From VRUE01 sp963796705 (GTDB taxonomy: Bacteria; Actinomycetota; Thermoleophilia; Solirubrobacterales; 70-9), in contig CAWCMK010000007.1 of assembly GCA_963796705.1 (NCBI GenBank), positions 10,510 through 74,509 on the forward strand: 64,000 bases of DNA. The letters are read 5' to 3'. Positions 1 to 8,684 of the stretch are shown here, piece by piece. Numbering within the stretch: position 1 is the first letter of the stretch; the number at the start of each line of letters is the position of its first letter. Both the position numbers and the translations under genes were made by a program. The notes beneath the pieces are model-generated. The model did not search any database. It had not been told where the DNA came from and worked only from the letters and a program-made list of their open reading frames with translations.

Positions 1-2640
1 GGTCAGCTCAGGGTGGCTGATTCCGCGGTCGCCGGCGAAGCCACAGCAGGTCGCCGAGGTCGGCACCTGAACCTGATCGGCGAGGGCCGCGGCGAGCGAG
101 CGAAGGCGCGGGGCCAGGCCCATCAGGCGGGTCGCGCAGGTCGGGTGGATCGTCGCCGAGCCGACCCGGCGGCCGACCTCGAGGTTGGGCAGCAGGTGGT
201 CGTGGGCCCAGATGATCGAGTCGAGGATTTCGAGCTTTGCGAGTCGCTCGGCGTTGACCTCCTCGAGCGTTCCCTCGCCGGGCGTCGCGATCGCCTGCGT
301 GCAGGAGGTGGCGTCGACGACGATCGGCAGCTCACCTTCGCCGCTCCACTCCCAGATGCGCTCCAGCATCTCGTTGGACTTGTGACGGTGAGCCTCGGAG
401 AAGCCTTTCGAGCCCCATGGCAGACCGCAGCAGGAGCCGGAGACCCCGTCGGGGACCCAGACAGGCAGGCCCGCCCGCCGCGAAACCTCGACCATGGCCG
501 CGACCGGGTTGCCAGCGAAGATCCGGTTGGTGCAGGACGGGACGTAGAGTGCGGCGGCGCCCTCGCGGGCGGTCGCCGGCAGCGAGCCGCTCGCCGCGCC
601 GGGAAGGTCGCGACCGCGCTTCGTGCGACGCACCAGCGGCCCGCCGACGCGCAGGCCAGCTCGCGAGGCCCGCTCGACGGCGCCCCAGCGCTTCGCGGCG
701 CGCAGCGCCCGCGCCTCGGCGCGCGGTGAATGCCCCTCCGCCCGCAGCTCCTTGACGAGCCTGCCGGTGTCGATCCCGACCGGGCAGGCAAGCTGGCAGG
801 AACCGTCGGCTGCACAGGTCTCGAGGCCGTCGTATTCGAACTCCTCGAGCAGCGCCGTGCGCAACCGTGAGCCCTCCGGCTGGCGGGCGATCTCGCGCCG
901 CAGGACGATCCGCTGGCGCGGGGTCGTGGTCAGGTGGCGACTCGGGCAGACCGGCTCGCAGAAGCCGCACTCGACGCAGGTCGTCGCCGACTCCTCGATC
1001 GGCGGCGTCGTCTTCAGATTGCGCAGGTGAACGCCAGGGTCGCGGTTGAGCACGACGCCGGGGGCGAGGACCCCGTCGGGGTCCGCCAGCGCCTTCACCC
1101 GCCACATCAACTCGGTCGCCTTGGCCCCCCACTCGCGCTCGACGTAGGGGGCCATATTGATCCCGGTCCCATGCTCGGCCTTCAGCGAGCCGTCATACTT
1201 GCCGACGATCAGCTCGACCAGTTTCGCCATGAAGGCCTCGTAACGCTCGAGGTCCTCCTCCTTGGCGAAGTCGGGGGTCAGCATGAAGTGCAGGTTCCCG
1301 GCCGAAGCGTGGCCGGCAACCCCGGGTAGGAAGCCGTGCTCGCCAAGCAACGCCTGCAGGTCGCGGGCGCCCTCGGCGATCCGCTCCGGCGGCACGCAGA
1401 CGTCCTCGACGATCAGCGAGGTGCCGGGTACCCGCACGCGGCCGACCAGGCCGTGCAGACCCTCTCGCACGCGCCAGGCGAGCTCGATCTCGTCCGGGTC
1501 TCGGGTGAAGGTCAGCGGCCGGATCGTCTCCCGCGAGGCGAGGATCGCCTCCGCCTTCTCGAGGTAGGCGTCGAGCTGCGAATCGCTCTCGGCGCCGAAC
1601 TCGACCAGCAGGGCGGCCGACTCGGGCGGCAGCTCCTTCCACTCCTCGGGGGCGCCGACCATGTTCCAGGCGGCGGTGATCAGCGCCGGAGCGACCATCA
1701 GCTCGACCGCGGTGGCGCCCGCTTCGACGAACTCGCGGACCGGCTCGATCGCCCCGTCGATCCCGGGGAAGTGGATCCAGGCGGTGGTCGTCCGCGCGGG
1801 CACCGGGACCGTCTCGAAGACCGCCTCGCCGATGAAGCCCAGGGTGCCCTCGGAGCCGACCAGCAGGCGCCGGAAGATCTCCAGCGGCTCCTCGGCGTCG
1901 AGGAAGGCACAGAGACGGTACCCGGTCGTGTTCTTGATCGCGAACTTGGCGCGGATCCGGGTGCGGAGCTGCTCCTCGGCGCGGATCTCGTCGCGGATCG
2001 ACTCCAGCCCGGCCGCCAGCTCGGGCTCCTCGGCGGCGAAGCGCTCGGCGGCACCAGGCGCAGCGGTGTCGATCGTCGTCCCCGAGGGCAGCACGAAGGT
2101 CATCGAGCGCAGTGTCGAGTAGGAGTCCTTGGTTGTCCCGCAGCGCATGCCGCCGGAGTTATTGGCGATAACCCCGCCGACGCAGGCGATCTCGGTGCTA
2201 GCCGGGTCGGGCCCGAGTTTGCGCCCGTGCGCCGCCAGCACGCGATTCGCGTGGCCGAGGACCGTGCCCGGCTTGAGGCGCGCGAGGGCGCCCTCCCCCT
2301 CGACCGCAACCCCGGTGAAGTGGCGGCGCACGTCGACGAGGATGCCGTCGCTCTGCCCCTGCCCGTTAAGGCTCGTGCCGCCGGCCCTGAAGGTCACCGG
2401 GACCCCCTTGCCGCGCCCGTAGTCGAGGACCTTGGCGACGTCGCCGGTGTCGTGGGCCATGACGACGACTTGCGGAAGCAGCCGATAGGGACTGGCGTCG
2501 GATGCATAGCGGACGATGTCACTCGCCCGGCCAAGGACGCGATCGGCGCCGAGAAGCGCCTCGAGCTCGCCCCGCAGCGGCTGCGCCGTGCCGCTCGCGA
2601 GCGACTCGGGGGCGCGGTCAGTGGCGGCCACGTCGGCCAT
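1..2640 (-). CDS. FAD-linked and Fe-S 2-hydroxyacid (D-lactate type) dehydrogenase, 3' end beyond window
   Basis: Reading frame open from ATG 2640 down to base 1 with no stop, so the C-terminus lies outside the window; about 880 codons are visible. The N-terminal part reads as an FAD-binding type 4 domain (AGGTSLNGQGQ, then CVGGVIANNSGGMRCG). The C-terminal part has two 4Fe-4S cysteine sets (CVECGFCEPVCP and CAADGSCQLACP) and two CCG-type motifs (GSCCGLPWG, TCCGFAGDRG), the layout of membrane-associated D-lactate/glycolate dehydrogenases that pass electrons to the respiratory chain. It starts 2 nt after the stop of the decarboxylase gene upstream, so both are co-transcribed. The substrate is inferred to be a D-2-hydroxyacid whose keto product feeds that decarboxylase; D-lactate or D-mandelate cannot be told apart from sequence. 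Confidence 0.9.
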   Translation of the reverse strand, partial: MADVAATDRAPESLASGTAQPLRGELEALLGADRVLGRASDIVRYASDASPYRLLPQVVVMAHDTGDVAKVLDYGRGKGVPVTFRAGGTSLNGQGQSDGILVDVRRHFTGVAVEGEGALARLKPGTVLGHANRVLAAHGRKLGPDPASTEIACVGGVIANNSGGMRCGTTKDSYSTLRSMTFVLPSGTTIDTAAPGAAERFAAEEPELAAGLESIRDEIRAEEQLRTRIRAKFAIKNTTGYRLCAFLDAEEPLEIFRRLLVGSEGTLGFIGEAVFETVPVPARTTTAWIHFPGIDGAIEPVREFVEAGATAVELMVAPALITAAWNMVGAPEEWKELPPESAALLVEFGAESDSQLDAYLEKAEAILASRETIRPLTFTRDPDEIELAWRVREGLHGLVGRVRVPGTSLIVEDVCVPPERIAEGARDLQALLGEHGFLPGVAGHASAGNLHFMLTPDFAKEEDLERYEAFMAKLVELIVGKYDGSLKAEHGTGINMAPYVEREWGAKATELMWRVKALADPDGVLAPGVVLNRDPGVHLRNLKTTPPIEESATTCVECGFCEPVCPSRHLTTTPRQRIVLRREIARQPEGSRLRTALLEEFEYDGLETCAADGSCQLACPVGIDTGRLVKELRAEGHSPRAEARALRAAKRWGAVERASRAGLRVGGPLVRRTKRGRDLPGAASGSLPATAREGAAALYVPSCTNRIFAGNPVAAMVEVSRRAGLPVWVPDGVSGSCCGLPWGSKGFSEAHRHKSNEMLERIWEWSGEGELPIVVDATSCTQAIATPGEGTLEEVNAERLAKLEILDSIIWAHDHLLPNLEVGRRVGSATIHPTCATRLMGLAPRLRSLAAALADQVQVPTSATCCGFAGDRGISHPELT

Positions 2641-2642
2641 CC

Positions 2643-4253
2643 TTAAAAGAGCGACATGCCCGGGGCGACCGGGACTTCGACCAGCTCGGGGGCCGAGGAG
2701 GAGATCGCCTTCTGCAGCGCCGCGGCGACCGTGTCGCGGTCCGAGGCGCGAGAGGACTCGACTCCGTATCCGCCGGCCACCGCTGCGACGTCGAGCGCCG
2801 GCAGGTCGAGGCCCGGGGCGGCGTTGACCTGCTCGACCTCCGCGAACCACTTGAGGATCGCGTACTCGGAGTTGCGCAGGACGAGGAAGGTGACAGGCAC
2901 GTCATAGGCGACGGCGCTCCAGAAGGCGCTGACCGCATACTGGACCGAGCCCTCGCCGATCACGCAGACCACGGGGCGGTCGGGCTCGGCGAGCTGCACT
3001 CCAACCGAGGCTGCGAGACCGAAGCCAAGACCGCCTCCGGCGCTGAAGTAGTAGCTGCCCGGCCGCGAGAGGCGCAACTGGTTGCGAAGCGCCAGGGTGC
3101 TCGAGGGGGACTCGAGGACGACAATCGCGTCCTCGGGCAGGACCTCGGCCAGCGCCGAGTGGACGGTCGAGGAGTCAAGCGGCTCGCGGGGCGGGATTTC
3201 CTGCGGAGGGGGGTTGGGCTCCGGGGCGGGGCGGGAGGACTCCCCCACCGCCTCCAGCAGCGCCTCCAGGGTGAGCTTCACGTCGGCGATGATCGCGTCG
3301 CCCATCGGCGCCCGCGCCGCCTCGTCGGGATCGCTGGTGATCGCGACAAGCGAGGCGCCCTCGGGCAGCAGCGGGCCCGGGATGTAGGGGTAGTAGGGGA
3401 AGACCGAGCTGCCGACCACGAGGATCAGGTCGTGGCCCTCAAGCGTCTGGCCGACGGGGCCGATCGCCGGTGGCAGGACACCGCGGAAATTGGCGTGGCC
3501 CTCGGGGAAGCCGAGACGGACGCCGCCGGTCGCGGGGCTGGCCCAGACGGGCAGCCGCTGGCGCTCGGCGAGCGCCACGGCGGCCTCCCAGCCACCGCTT
3601 GCATCGATGTCGGGGCCCGCGACGAGGACCGGAGCGGTCGCGGAATCAAGCCGCTCGGCGAGCGCCCGGACGGCCTCGGGATCGGCGACCGCGCGACCGC
3701 TGACGGCACGGCCGATCGCGTGACCGACGTCCGCCTCATCGACCTCGGCGTACCAGTCATCCATCGGCAGCGAGACGAAGACCGGGCCCCTGGGCGCGAG
3801 GCCGGCGAGGTGCGCGCCGCGGGCGAGGGCCAGGGGCACGTCCTGGGCCCGGGCCGGCTCATAGGACCACTTGACCAACGGATGTGGCATGCGGATCGCG
3901 TCGCGGTTGGTGAGGTTGGCCTGCAGGGTGATCTGGGCGCGGTGCTGCTGGCCGGCGGTAATCAGCAGCGGCGAGTGGTTTGCCTGGGCATTGAAGATCG
4001 CCCCCATCGCGTTGCCGAGACCCGGTGCGGTGTGCAGATTGGCGAGGGTCGTGCGGCCCGAGGCCTGGGCGAAGCCGTCGGCCATGCCGACCACGACCGC
4101 CTCCTGCAGGCCGAGCACATAGCGAAAGTCCGCCGGGAACTCGGCGAGCATCGGCAGCTCGGTCGAGCCCGGGTTGCCGAACATCGTCGTCATCCCCCGG
4201 GCGCGGAAGAGGTCGAAGCTCGCCTCACGGACGCTCGCCATGGGCCGCACCAT
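2643..4253 (-). CDS. Thiamine-diphosphate decarboxylase, benzoylformate decarboxylase-like
   Basis: 536 aa, matching the benzoylformate decarboxylase (MdlC) family along its length: FGNPGSTELP near residue 25 (Ser30 equals the active-site Ser26 of the Pseudomonas enzyme), the cofactor-activating Glu51, NLHTAPGLGNAMG with His74, and the C-terminal GSYYFSAGGGLGFGLAASVG. It would decarboxylate an aromatic or branched 2-ketoacid to an aldehyde in the cytosol. Two departures: the second catalytic His (His281 in Pseudomonas) sits in VFPYYPY here and is replaced by Tyr, and the diphosphate/Mg motif starts GEG instead of GDG. The substrate may therefore differ from benzoylformate. ATG 4253 and ATG 4241 are both possible; homologues begin at the second (MASV). 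First gene of a two-gene operon, divergent from the gene at 4303. Confidence 0.85.
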   Translation of the reverse strand: MVRPMASVREASFDLFRARGMTTMFGNPGSTELPMLAEFPADFRYVLGLQEAVVVGMADGFAQASGRTTLANLHTAPGLGNAMGAIFNAQANHSPLLITAGQQHRAQITLQANLTNRDAIRMPHPLVKWSYEPARAQDVPLALARGAHLAGLAPRGPVFVSLPMDDWYAEVDEADVGHAIGRAVSGRAVADPEAVRALAERLDSATAPVLVAGPDIDASGGWEAAVALAERQRLPVWASPATGGVRLGFPEGHANFRGVLPPAIGPVGQTLEGHDLILVVGSSVFPYYPYIPGPLLPEGASLVAITSDPDEAARAPMGDAIIADVKLTLEALLEAVGESSRPAPEPNPPPQEIPPREPLDSSTVHSALAEVLPEDAIVVLESPSSTLALRNQLRLSRPGSYYFSAGGGLGFGLAASVGVQLAEPDRPVVCVIGEGSVQYAVSAFWSAVAYDVPVTFLVLRNSEYAILKWFAEVEQVNAAPGLDLPALDVAAVAGGYGVESSRASDRDTVAAALQKAISSSAPELVEVPVAPGMSLF

Positions 4254-4302
4254 ATCTTCGAGGGCTCAGATCCAGCCTGGCCCTCGCCGATAAGCAGAGG
4301 AG

Positions 4303-5028
4303 ATGGCCGCACCCGGAGACATCAATCGCGCGGGCGGAGTGAGGCTGCGCATATGGCTCGCGACCCTCGCCCTGCTGATCCTCGGATCAATAGCAATAGG
4401 CGCCGGAGCCCCCGCCGCCAACGCCGGCCCGGCGAGCACCAGGATCCTCCACGCGGCCGGCAAGATCGTGCCGATCCCGGCCCAGATCCCGCACGAAGCG
4501 GGCGACATGGTCGATCGTCGCATCGTCCCCGACCTGCTGTGGATCGCCCGCCACTACCCGATCTACATCACCGATGGCTACTCGGGTCCGCTGCCGAACG
4601 GAACCCATGTCGGTTGCGACCGTTGCCACGTGCCCGGCTCCGACCATTACGTCGGGCTGGCCGTCGACATCGTCCCGGTGGGCGGGGGAACAACCTGCGA
4701 TGCCAAGTGGGCACCGATCACGCGGCTCGCCGAATGGGCCGAGCCGAGCCAGAATCACCCGGTGCCGCCCTTCCGCTGGGTCGGCTATAACGGCGACGCC
4801 GGCCACGGCTGCGGCAACCACCTGCACCTCTCCTGGAACCATGCGCCGGCGGCCGAATACACCCTCGCCGAATGGGTCGAAGTCTTCAGGGTGCCCGGCG
4901 AAGGTTCCCAGACCCCGGTCAGACCGACGAGGGCACCGCGGAAACCAAAGCAGTCACTGCCCAAGGGCCCACCCGGCGGCCTCTCTGCGGGACAGTCAGG
5001 CGGGGTCGCAGCTGGAGCGGGCGATTGA
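4303..5028 (+). CDS. Secreted LAS/M15-like peptidase-fold protein
   Basis: 241 aa with an N-terminal hydrophobic export segment (residues about 15-40, ending near ANA). The mature part has SDHYVGLAVDIVP, which fits the S-x-H-x(3)-G-x-A-x-D zinc signature of D-Ala-D-Ala carboxypeptidases/LAS peptidases, and later GCGNHLHLSW, which fits the HxH of the same fold. Four cysteines (CDRCH, TTCDAK, GCGNH) probably form disulfides. The tail is Pro/Lys/Arg-rich. A cell-wall peptidase or wall-binding role is inference; the catalytic ligands look intact. GGAG lies directly before the ATG. Divergent from the decarboxylase with 49 bp between. Confidence 0.65.
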   Translation: MAAPGDINRAGGVRLRIWLATLALLILGSIAIGAGAPAANAGPASTRILHAAGKIVPIPAQIPHEAGDMVDRRIVPDLLWIARHYPIYITDGYSGPLPNGTHVGCDRCHVPGSDHYVGLAVDIVPVGGGTTCDAKWAPITRLAEWAEPSQNHPVPPFRWVGYNGDAGHGCGNHLHLSWNHAPAAEYTLAEWVEVFRVPGEGSQTPVRPTRAPRKPKQSLPKGPPGGLSAGQSGGVAAGAGD

Positions 5029-5079
5029 GGTTTTGCCTCACCGGCAGGGTTCTCGGGTGCCACGATAGCGTGATGAGCG

Positions 5080-5553
5080 ATGCGCATCGCACCCGCCCTG
5101 CTCGCCGCCCTGACCCTGGCCGCCGGCCTGTCCGCCTGCGGCGGGATCTCTGACACAACGCCACCGGCCTGCCTCGAAGGGCCGGCGCATTACATGGACG
5201 CGCTGGAGCGCTATCCCGGAAAGGTGGAGCTGCGTGGAGGGGTGCCGCTCAGCGCCTGTCTGGCGGAAAACCAGCAGGCTGGGGACCTGGCGAGCGTCGG
5301 CACCGCGCTGGTGGTGGTCGCCACCCGACTGAATGCCCAGGCCCGCGCCGAACCCGGCGGTCAGGCCAACCTCGAGCTCGGGTACCTGCTGGGCGCGGCG
5401 CAGCGGGGGGCCGATCGCAGTGAAGGTATCCACGCCGAGCTGCTACGTCGCCTGAGCGCAGCCGCCCGCTACAGCCGCGACAACCGGCCGCTTCCCCCGC
5501 AATTCAACGAGACCTACGAAGAGGGCTTCAACCTTGGGCACGCAAGCGGCTAG
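5080..5553 (+). CDS. Putative lipoprotein of unknown function
   Basis: 157 aa. The N-terminus is a short lipoprotein signal (hydrophobic residues 4-18, lipobox LSAC with Cys20). The mature domain is small, mostly helical and has no motif I recognise; two further cysteines (PACLEG, SACLAE) could pair. It follows the LAS-like gene by 51 bp on the same strand, so shared transcription is plausible. Function unknown. Confidence 0.7.
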   Translation: MRIAPALLAALTLAAGLSACGGISDTTPPACLEGPAHYMDALERYPGKVELRGGVPLSACLAENQQAGDLASVGTALVVVATRLNAQARAEPGGQANLELGYLLGAAQRGADRSEGIHAELLRRLSAAARYSRDNRPLPPQFNETYEEGFNLGHASG

Positions 5554-5616
5554 GCCGCGATCCACACCGACGGCAGCTGCCCCGAAGTCCAAGCGTCAGG
5601 CTGTGGCAAGGCGACC

Positions 5617-5648
5617 GGGCGTCGAGGCTAAGTGTTGCCCCGACGCCC
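5617..5648. terminator. Hairpin, possible terminator
   Basis: Inverted repeat GGGCGTCG / CGACGCCC with a 16-nt loop, 64 nt after the stop of the lipoprotein gene. There is no T-tract, so intrinsic termination is uncertain. It could also end a leftward transcript from the promoter at 5747-5775. Confidence 0.35.
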
Positions 5649-5726
5649 CGAGTCACCTCACATCACGGCGCCGCCCAGGGAAGTGACGGGAGCCGATCTA
5701 CGGGATCCCTGCTGTGCGATCTCGGA

Positions 5727-5765
5727 AAGTACCGCACATTACAAAAATTGTAAGCTACAGTACTT
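5727..5765. promoter_or_regulatory. 39-bp nested dyad made of two inverted TGTAA-N6-GTAC boxes
   Basis: Outer arms AAGTAC/GTACTT and inner arms TTACAA/TTGTAA share exactly the same centre (base 5746). Read as 15-bp boxes it is TGTAATG-N4-GTAC on the minus strand (5743-5729) facing TGTAAGC-N4-GTAC on the plus strand (5749-5763). Related boxes occur at all the TetR promoters 14-18 kb away. It overlaps the -10 of the minus-strand promoter, the classic place for a repressor operator. The controlled transcript is not identified. Confidence 0.6.
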
Positions 5766-5775
5766 CAGCTGTCAA
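5747..5775 (-). promoter_or_regulatory. Near-consensus sigma-70 promoter, leftward
   Basis: Minus strand reads TTGACA (5775-5770), a 17-bp spacer, then TACAAT (5752-5747): 11 of 12 consensus positions at ideal spacing. It lies downstream of the four-gene secretion operon's end (5928) and points at 5.6 kb, where the only annotated genes run the other way. It may drive a small RNA or short peptide, or be left over from a lost gene. The rest of the 374-bp gap (5554-5927) shows only the hairpin at 5617-5648. Confidence 0.55.
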
Positions 5776-5927
5776 GGGGAGCGGCCCCGCCAGTGTCGGC
5801 TTGATTGCAGCTAGGCTCGGTGGCGCACCTTGAAGGGCCGGAAAGTTACATGCGGCGAACGCCCGGTACCGGCGACGGTTTAGGTGGCTTCGAATCGCCG
5901 TTCGATCTTGCCCGGTGAGGCGCTCGA

Positions 5928-8684
5928 CTAACCGCGCGAATGGCGCTTGTGGCGGGCGAGACGGTGCGCCTTCTTGCCGCCGCAGGAAGCCTTGAGTCGC
6001 GCGTGCTGCACCAGCGAGCTTCTGTTCTGGCCTTCGAAGCCGATTTCGATGTTCGGAACGCGGGCGCAGAGGTTCGTCGTGTTGGCGATGTAGCCGCGCG
6101 AGCCGCCATAGAGGTTGAAGACGAAACGTCCGATCGGCACGTCCGGGACCACCGGGACGACGGTCCGAAGCCCGTTCTTGGTCTCCTTCGATTCGGCTTC
6201 GGGGGTGACCATGACCTGACCGTTGAGGATGAACGCCAGGTGCGGCAGCCCGCCGTAGCCGGACACTGCGTAGGCCGGGCCTTTGAGCGGCTGTTCGAGC
6301 AGCGGAGTTTCGTCCTTCACCGCGCCGATCGCGGAGCGCCCTGCGCAGAGGTCCGAGGCGAGTTCCGCCTTCGAGCAGAGATTGCCGAGGTGTTTCTGGT
6401 CGACCTCGAACGCTCGGGGCAGGGTGACCCGCACCGACTTGATGTTCGCATCGCCCTGGTGGGTGTTCAATTCGAAGCGCAGCGCCGGATCGGCGGCTCG
6501 GCGGGTCTGCTTCTTCGAACCGTTGAGGCGTACCGACATCTTCGGCCGGAAGGGGAGCGTCGCGCAGTCGTCGGCGTGGAAGTAGGAGGAGAATGTGGCC
6601 GCTGTTCCCTGGTCACCGACCCCTTCTGAAACGACGCTCATCGGCGAGCAGTTGGTTGGGTTGATCATGAAGTTCGAGCGATCGATGTTCACCCTGATTT
6701 CACGCATACGGATCGGGATGCCGCCGATGATCTCAGGCACCGTTTCCGAGTCGGCGATCACGTGCGCGTCATGCGGGTCGATTTTGAGCGCGACCCGGAC
6801 CACGACGACGCCGTAGTCGTAAGGGCCCGCGAGCGCCGGCGTGATCACCGCCAGCGAGAGCGGGGCGCCTTTGAACGGTCCCGACATGTACATCTTGCCA
6901 ACCGCGTGGAACGGGTGGCTGCCGGGGCCGGCGGCTACGTTGGAGGTGCCGATCTGGCTTGACGCCGGGCAGCTCGGATTCAGCTGCTCTTCGGTGCCGG
7001 ACCTATTGGCCGCCTGAAGGATGGCCGCTTCCGGGCAGTAGGTGATCCCGTGCAGGTTGCCGGTCAGGCCGGGAGGCATGCTGAAGTTGAGCTTGCCCAG
7101 GTACTGGTCCCCGTCTTCGCGGTTGAGCTGGAGCGAGAAGGAGGAGAAGGCGCCGGCCAGGGAATTCGAGGTCCCCGCCGCAAGGGTCGGGTGGAAGGGT
7201 CGCACCGAGCCCGGACAGGCAAGACCGTGCGGGCCACTTTCCAAAACGAAGCCCTGGGTCGAGGTGGCGGTCGGGATGACGTGGTTCCAGGGCACGAACG
7301 TGGCCACGGTTTTGTAGTTCGTGCATTCGATCGGGGTCGCCACCAGGCCGCGATCTGAGGAGAACAGGTGCACGTCGAAGGAGTCGAACGGGACCTGCGG
7401 CAATCCTTCGAAGTAAATGGTCAGCTGCCCGGTCTTCGGATCGGGTTTGGCCGAGCCGATCAGCTTCGCATGGAGCCCGAAGCCGTCGACGATTAGGAAG
7501 AGCCGGTATTGATCACCCGGCTCCGGTTCGCCGATGTAGATCGAGCCCTGGAGCGGCCCGGAGAGAGCCGGGGTGTGCAGCGCGACCGAGCCGATCTTGG
7601 CGCTGTCGGGGCATTCCGCCGGGGCCTCGCTGTGGAAGTGGGCGAGGGCGTCACTGCAGGCGCTCTGTCCGTCAGCCGCATCGGGGTTGATCGTCAATCC
7701 CGGTGGCAAGGTGACGATCGCGTCGTGGATCGTCGACGGAGAGACCGCGCGTCCGAGGAACTGAGCGTCCTTGAGGATAATGTCAAGGCCCGATGGCGAG
7801 TCGGTTTCATTGCTCGTCGGCCGCGAGTAGAGCAGCGGCTTGAAGAGCATCTTTTCGCAGCCTTCAACTTCGGGGTAGCTGCTGTGGGCTTCGGAAACGT
7901 TTTCGGGATCCTGATAGGTCTGGACCTTGAGCGTCGTCAGTTGTTCTTGCCCGTTGCACTCCGATGGGTTGTCGGTCAGCGGGTGCACGGGGGCACTCAC
8001 CGGATTCGGCTTCGCGATGCAGCTCGCGTCCGCCAGGCCCACGCATCCGGACGGGCGGCCGCTGGCCCCCCTCGGGAAGCGCTGGCCTTCGTGGACGTTG
8101 TCCGTCGGGAATCCCCAGAAGGTCAGGTCGGCGCCGGCCAGGGGCGTCACCTGCGTGATCTCGGAAACCTTGAAGTTCAGTCCGTAGTCGCTTCCCGTCC
8201 GTACCGAGACCGGAATCTGGATCGGGATGTTCAACGTCGGGACTATAAAACCGAAGAGAGCCGTCTCAGCTTCGGAGGGTTCGAGGTCATAGATCGGCGC
8301 GGTTCCAAGGAGATAGTTCGAGTTGCCTTCGTAGCGGGCGCGGATCGTGATCAGCCCGGCCTGGGTCGTCGGCGGGCATTCCTCCTGGGCGAAGACGACC
8401 GAGGTGCACCGTTCAAGTGAGTTCGGATTGCCGAAGATGCCTTCGGGCGTTTCCACCGTGACATTCTCGGCCGCCTCCGGAATCCCCGGGCTTTCCAGGG
8501 CGAAGGAGGTGTGCAGATCGGGATGACCTCCGGCCTGGGTCGTCGAGGCTTCCGTCGTGAAAGATTCGATGCCCTCGGTCGCCTGCGCGGTTCCGGCACC
8601 GAGTAAGGCGGCGAGAAGCAAGGCCACGCCCAGGGTCAGCCCGAATGCGCGCAGCATGCCGGTGGTCGATTGTCCAGCGGTCAT
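5928..8684 (-). CDS. Giant secreted protein, B2 of the duplicated A/B module
   Basis: 918 aa from ATG 8684, which overlaps the upstream stop (TGATG); GTG 8687 is the only other nearby start. Signal peptide over residues 10-35 (ends GTAQA). Its paralogue is B1 (13234-15981): both share TQAGGHP(D/N)L after the signal, PSGLD, GLTINP(D/N)AADG, TGQLTI, a KGAPLSLAV(I/V)TPA segment, and an Arg/Lys/His-rich C-terminus. Paired cysteines are scattered along the chain, as expected for an extracellular beta-rich protein. No enzymatic motif seen. Last gene of the four-gene operon. Function unknown; surface or matrix protein is inference. Confidence 0.85.
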   Translation of the reverse strand: MTAGQSTTGMLRAFGLTLGVALLLAALLGAGTAQATEGIESFTTEASTTQAGGHPDLHTSFALESPGIPEAAENVTVETPEGIFGNPNSLERCTSVVFAQEECPPTTQAGLITIRARYEGNSNYLLGTAPIYDLEPSEAETALFGFIVPTLNIPIQIPVSVRTGSDYGLNFKVSEITQVTPLAGADLTFWGFPTDNVHEGQRFPRGASGRPSGCVGLADASCIAKPNPVSAPVHPLTDNPSECNGQEQLTTLKVQTYQDPENVSEAHSSYPEVEGCEKMLFKPLLYSRPTSNETDSPSGLDIILKDAQFLGRAVSPSTIHDAIVTLPPGLTINPDAADGQSACSDALAHFHSEAPAECPDSAKIGSVALHTPALSGPLQGSIYIGEPEPGDQYRLFLIVDGFGLHAKLIGSAKPDPKTGQLTIYFEGLPQVPFDSFDVHLFSSDRGLVATPIECTNYKTVATFVPWNHVIPTATSTQGFVLESGPHGLACPGSVRPFHPTLAAGTSNSLAGAFSSFSLQLNREDGDQYLGKLNFSMPPGLTGNLHGITYCPEAAILQAANRSGTEEQLNPSCPASSQIGTSNVAAGPGSHPFHAVGKMYMSGPFKGAPLSLAVITPALAGPYDYGVVVVRVALKIDPHDAHVIADSETVPEIIGGIPIRMREIRVNIDRSNFMINPTNCSPMSVVSEGVGDQGTAATFSSYFHADDCATLPFRPKMSVRLNGSKKQTRRAADPALRFELNTHQGDANIKSVRVTLPRAFEVDQKHLGNLCSKAELASDLCAGRSAIGAVKDETPLLEQPLKGPAYAVSGYGGLPHLAFILNGQVMVTPEAESKETKNGLRTVVPVVPDVPIGRFVFNLYGGSRGYIANTTNLCARVPNIEIGFEGQNRSSLVQHARLKASCGGKKAHRLARHKRHSRG

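Noticed and set aside
2502..4790. 762-codon open frame on the plus strand
   Set aside because: Opposite the benzoylformate decarboxylase-like gene; sequence is Arg/Gly/Asp-rich with no domain, typical antisense shadow in GC-rich DNA.
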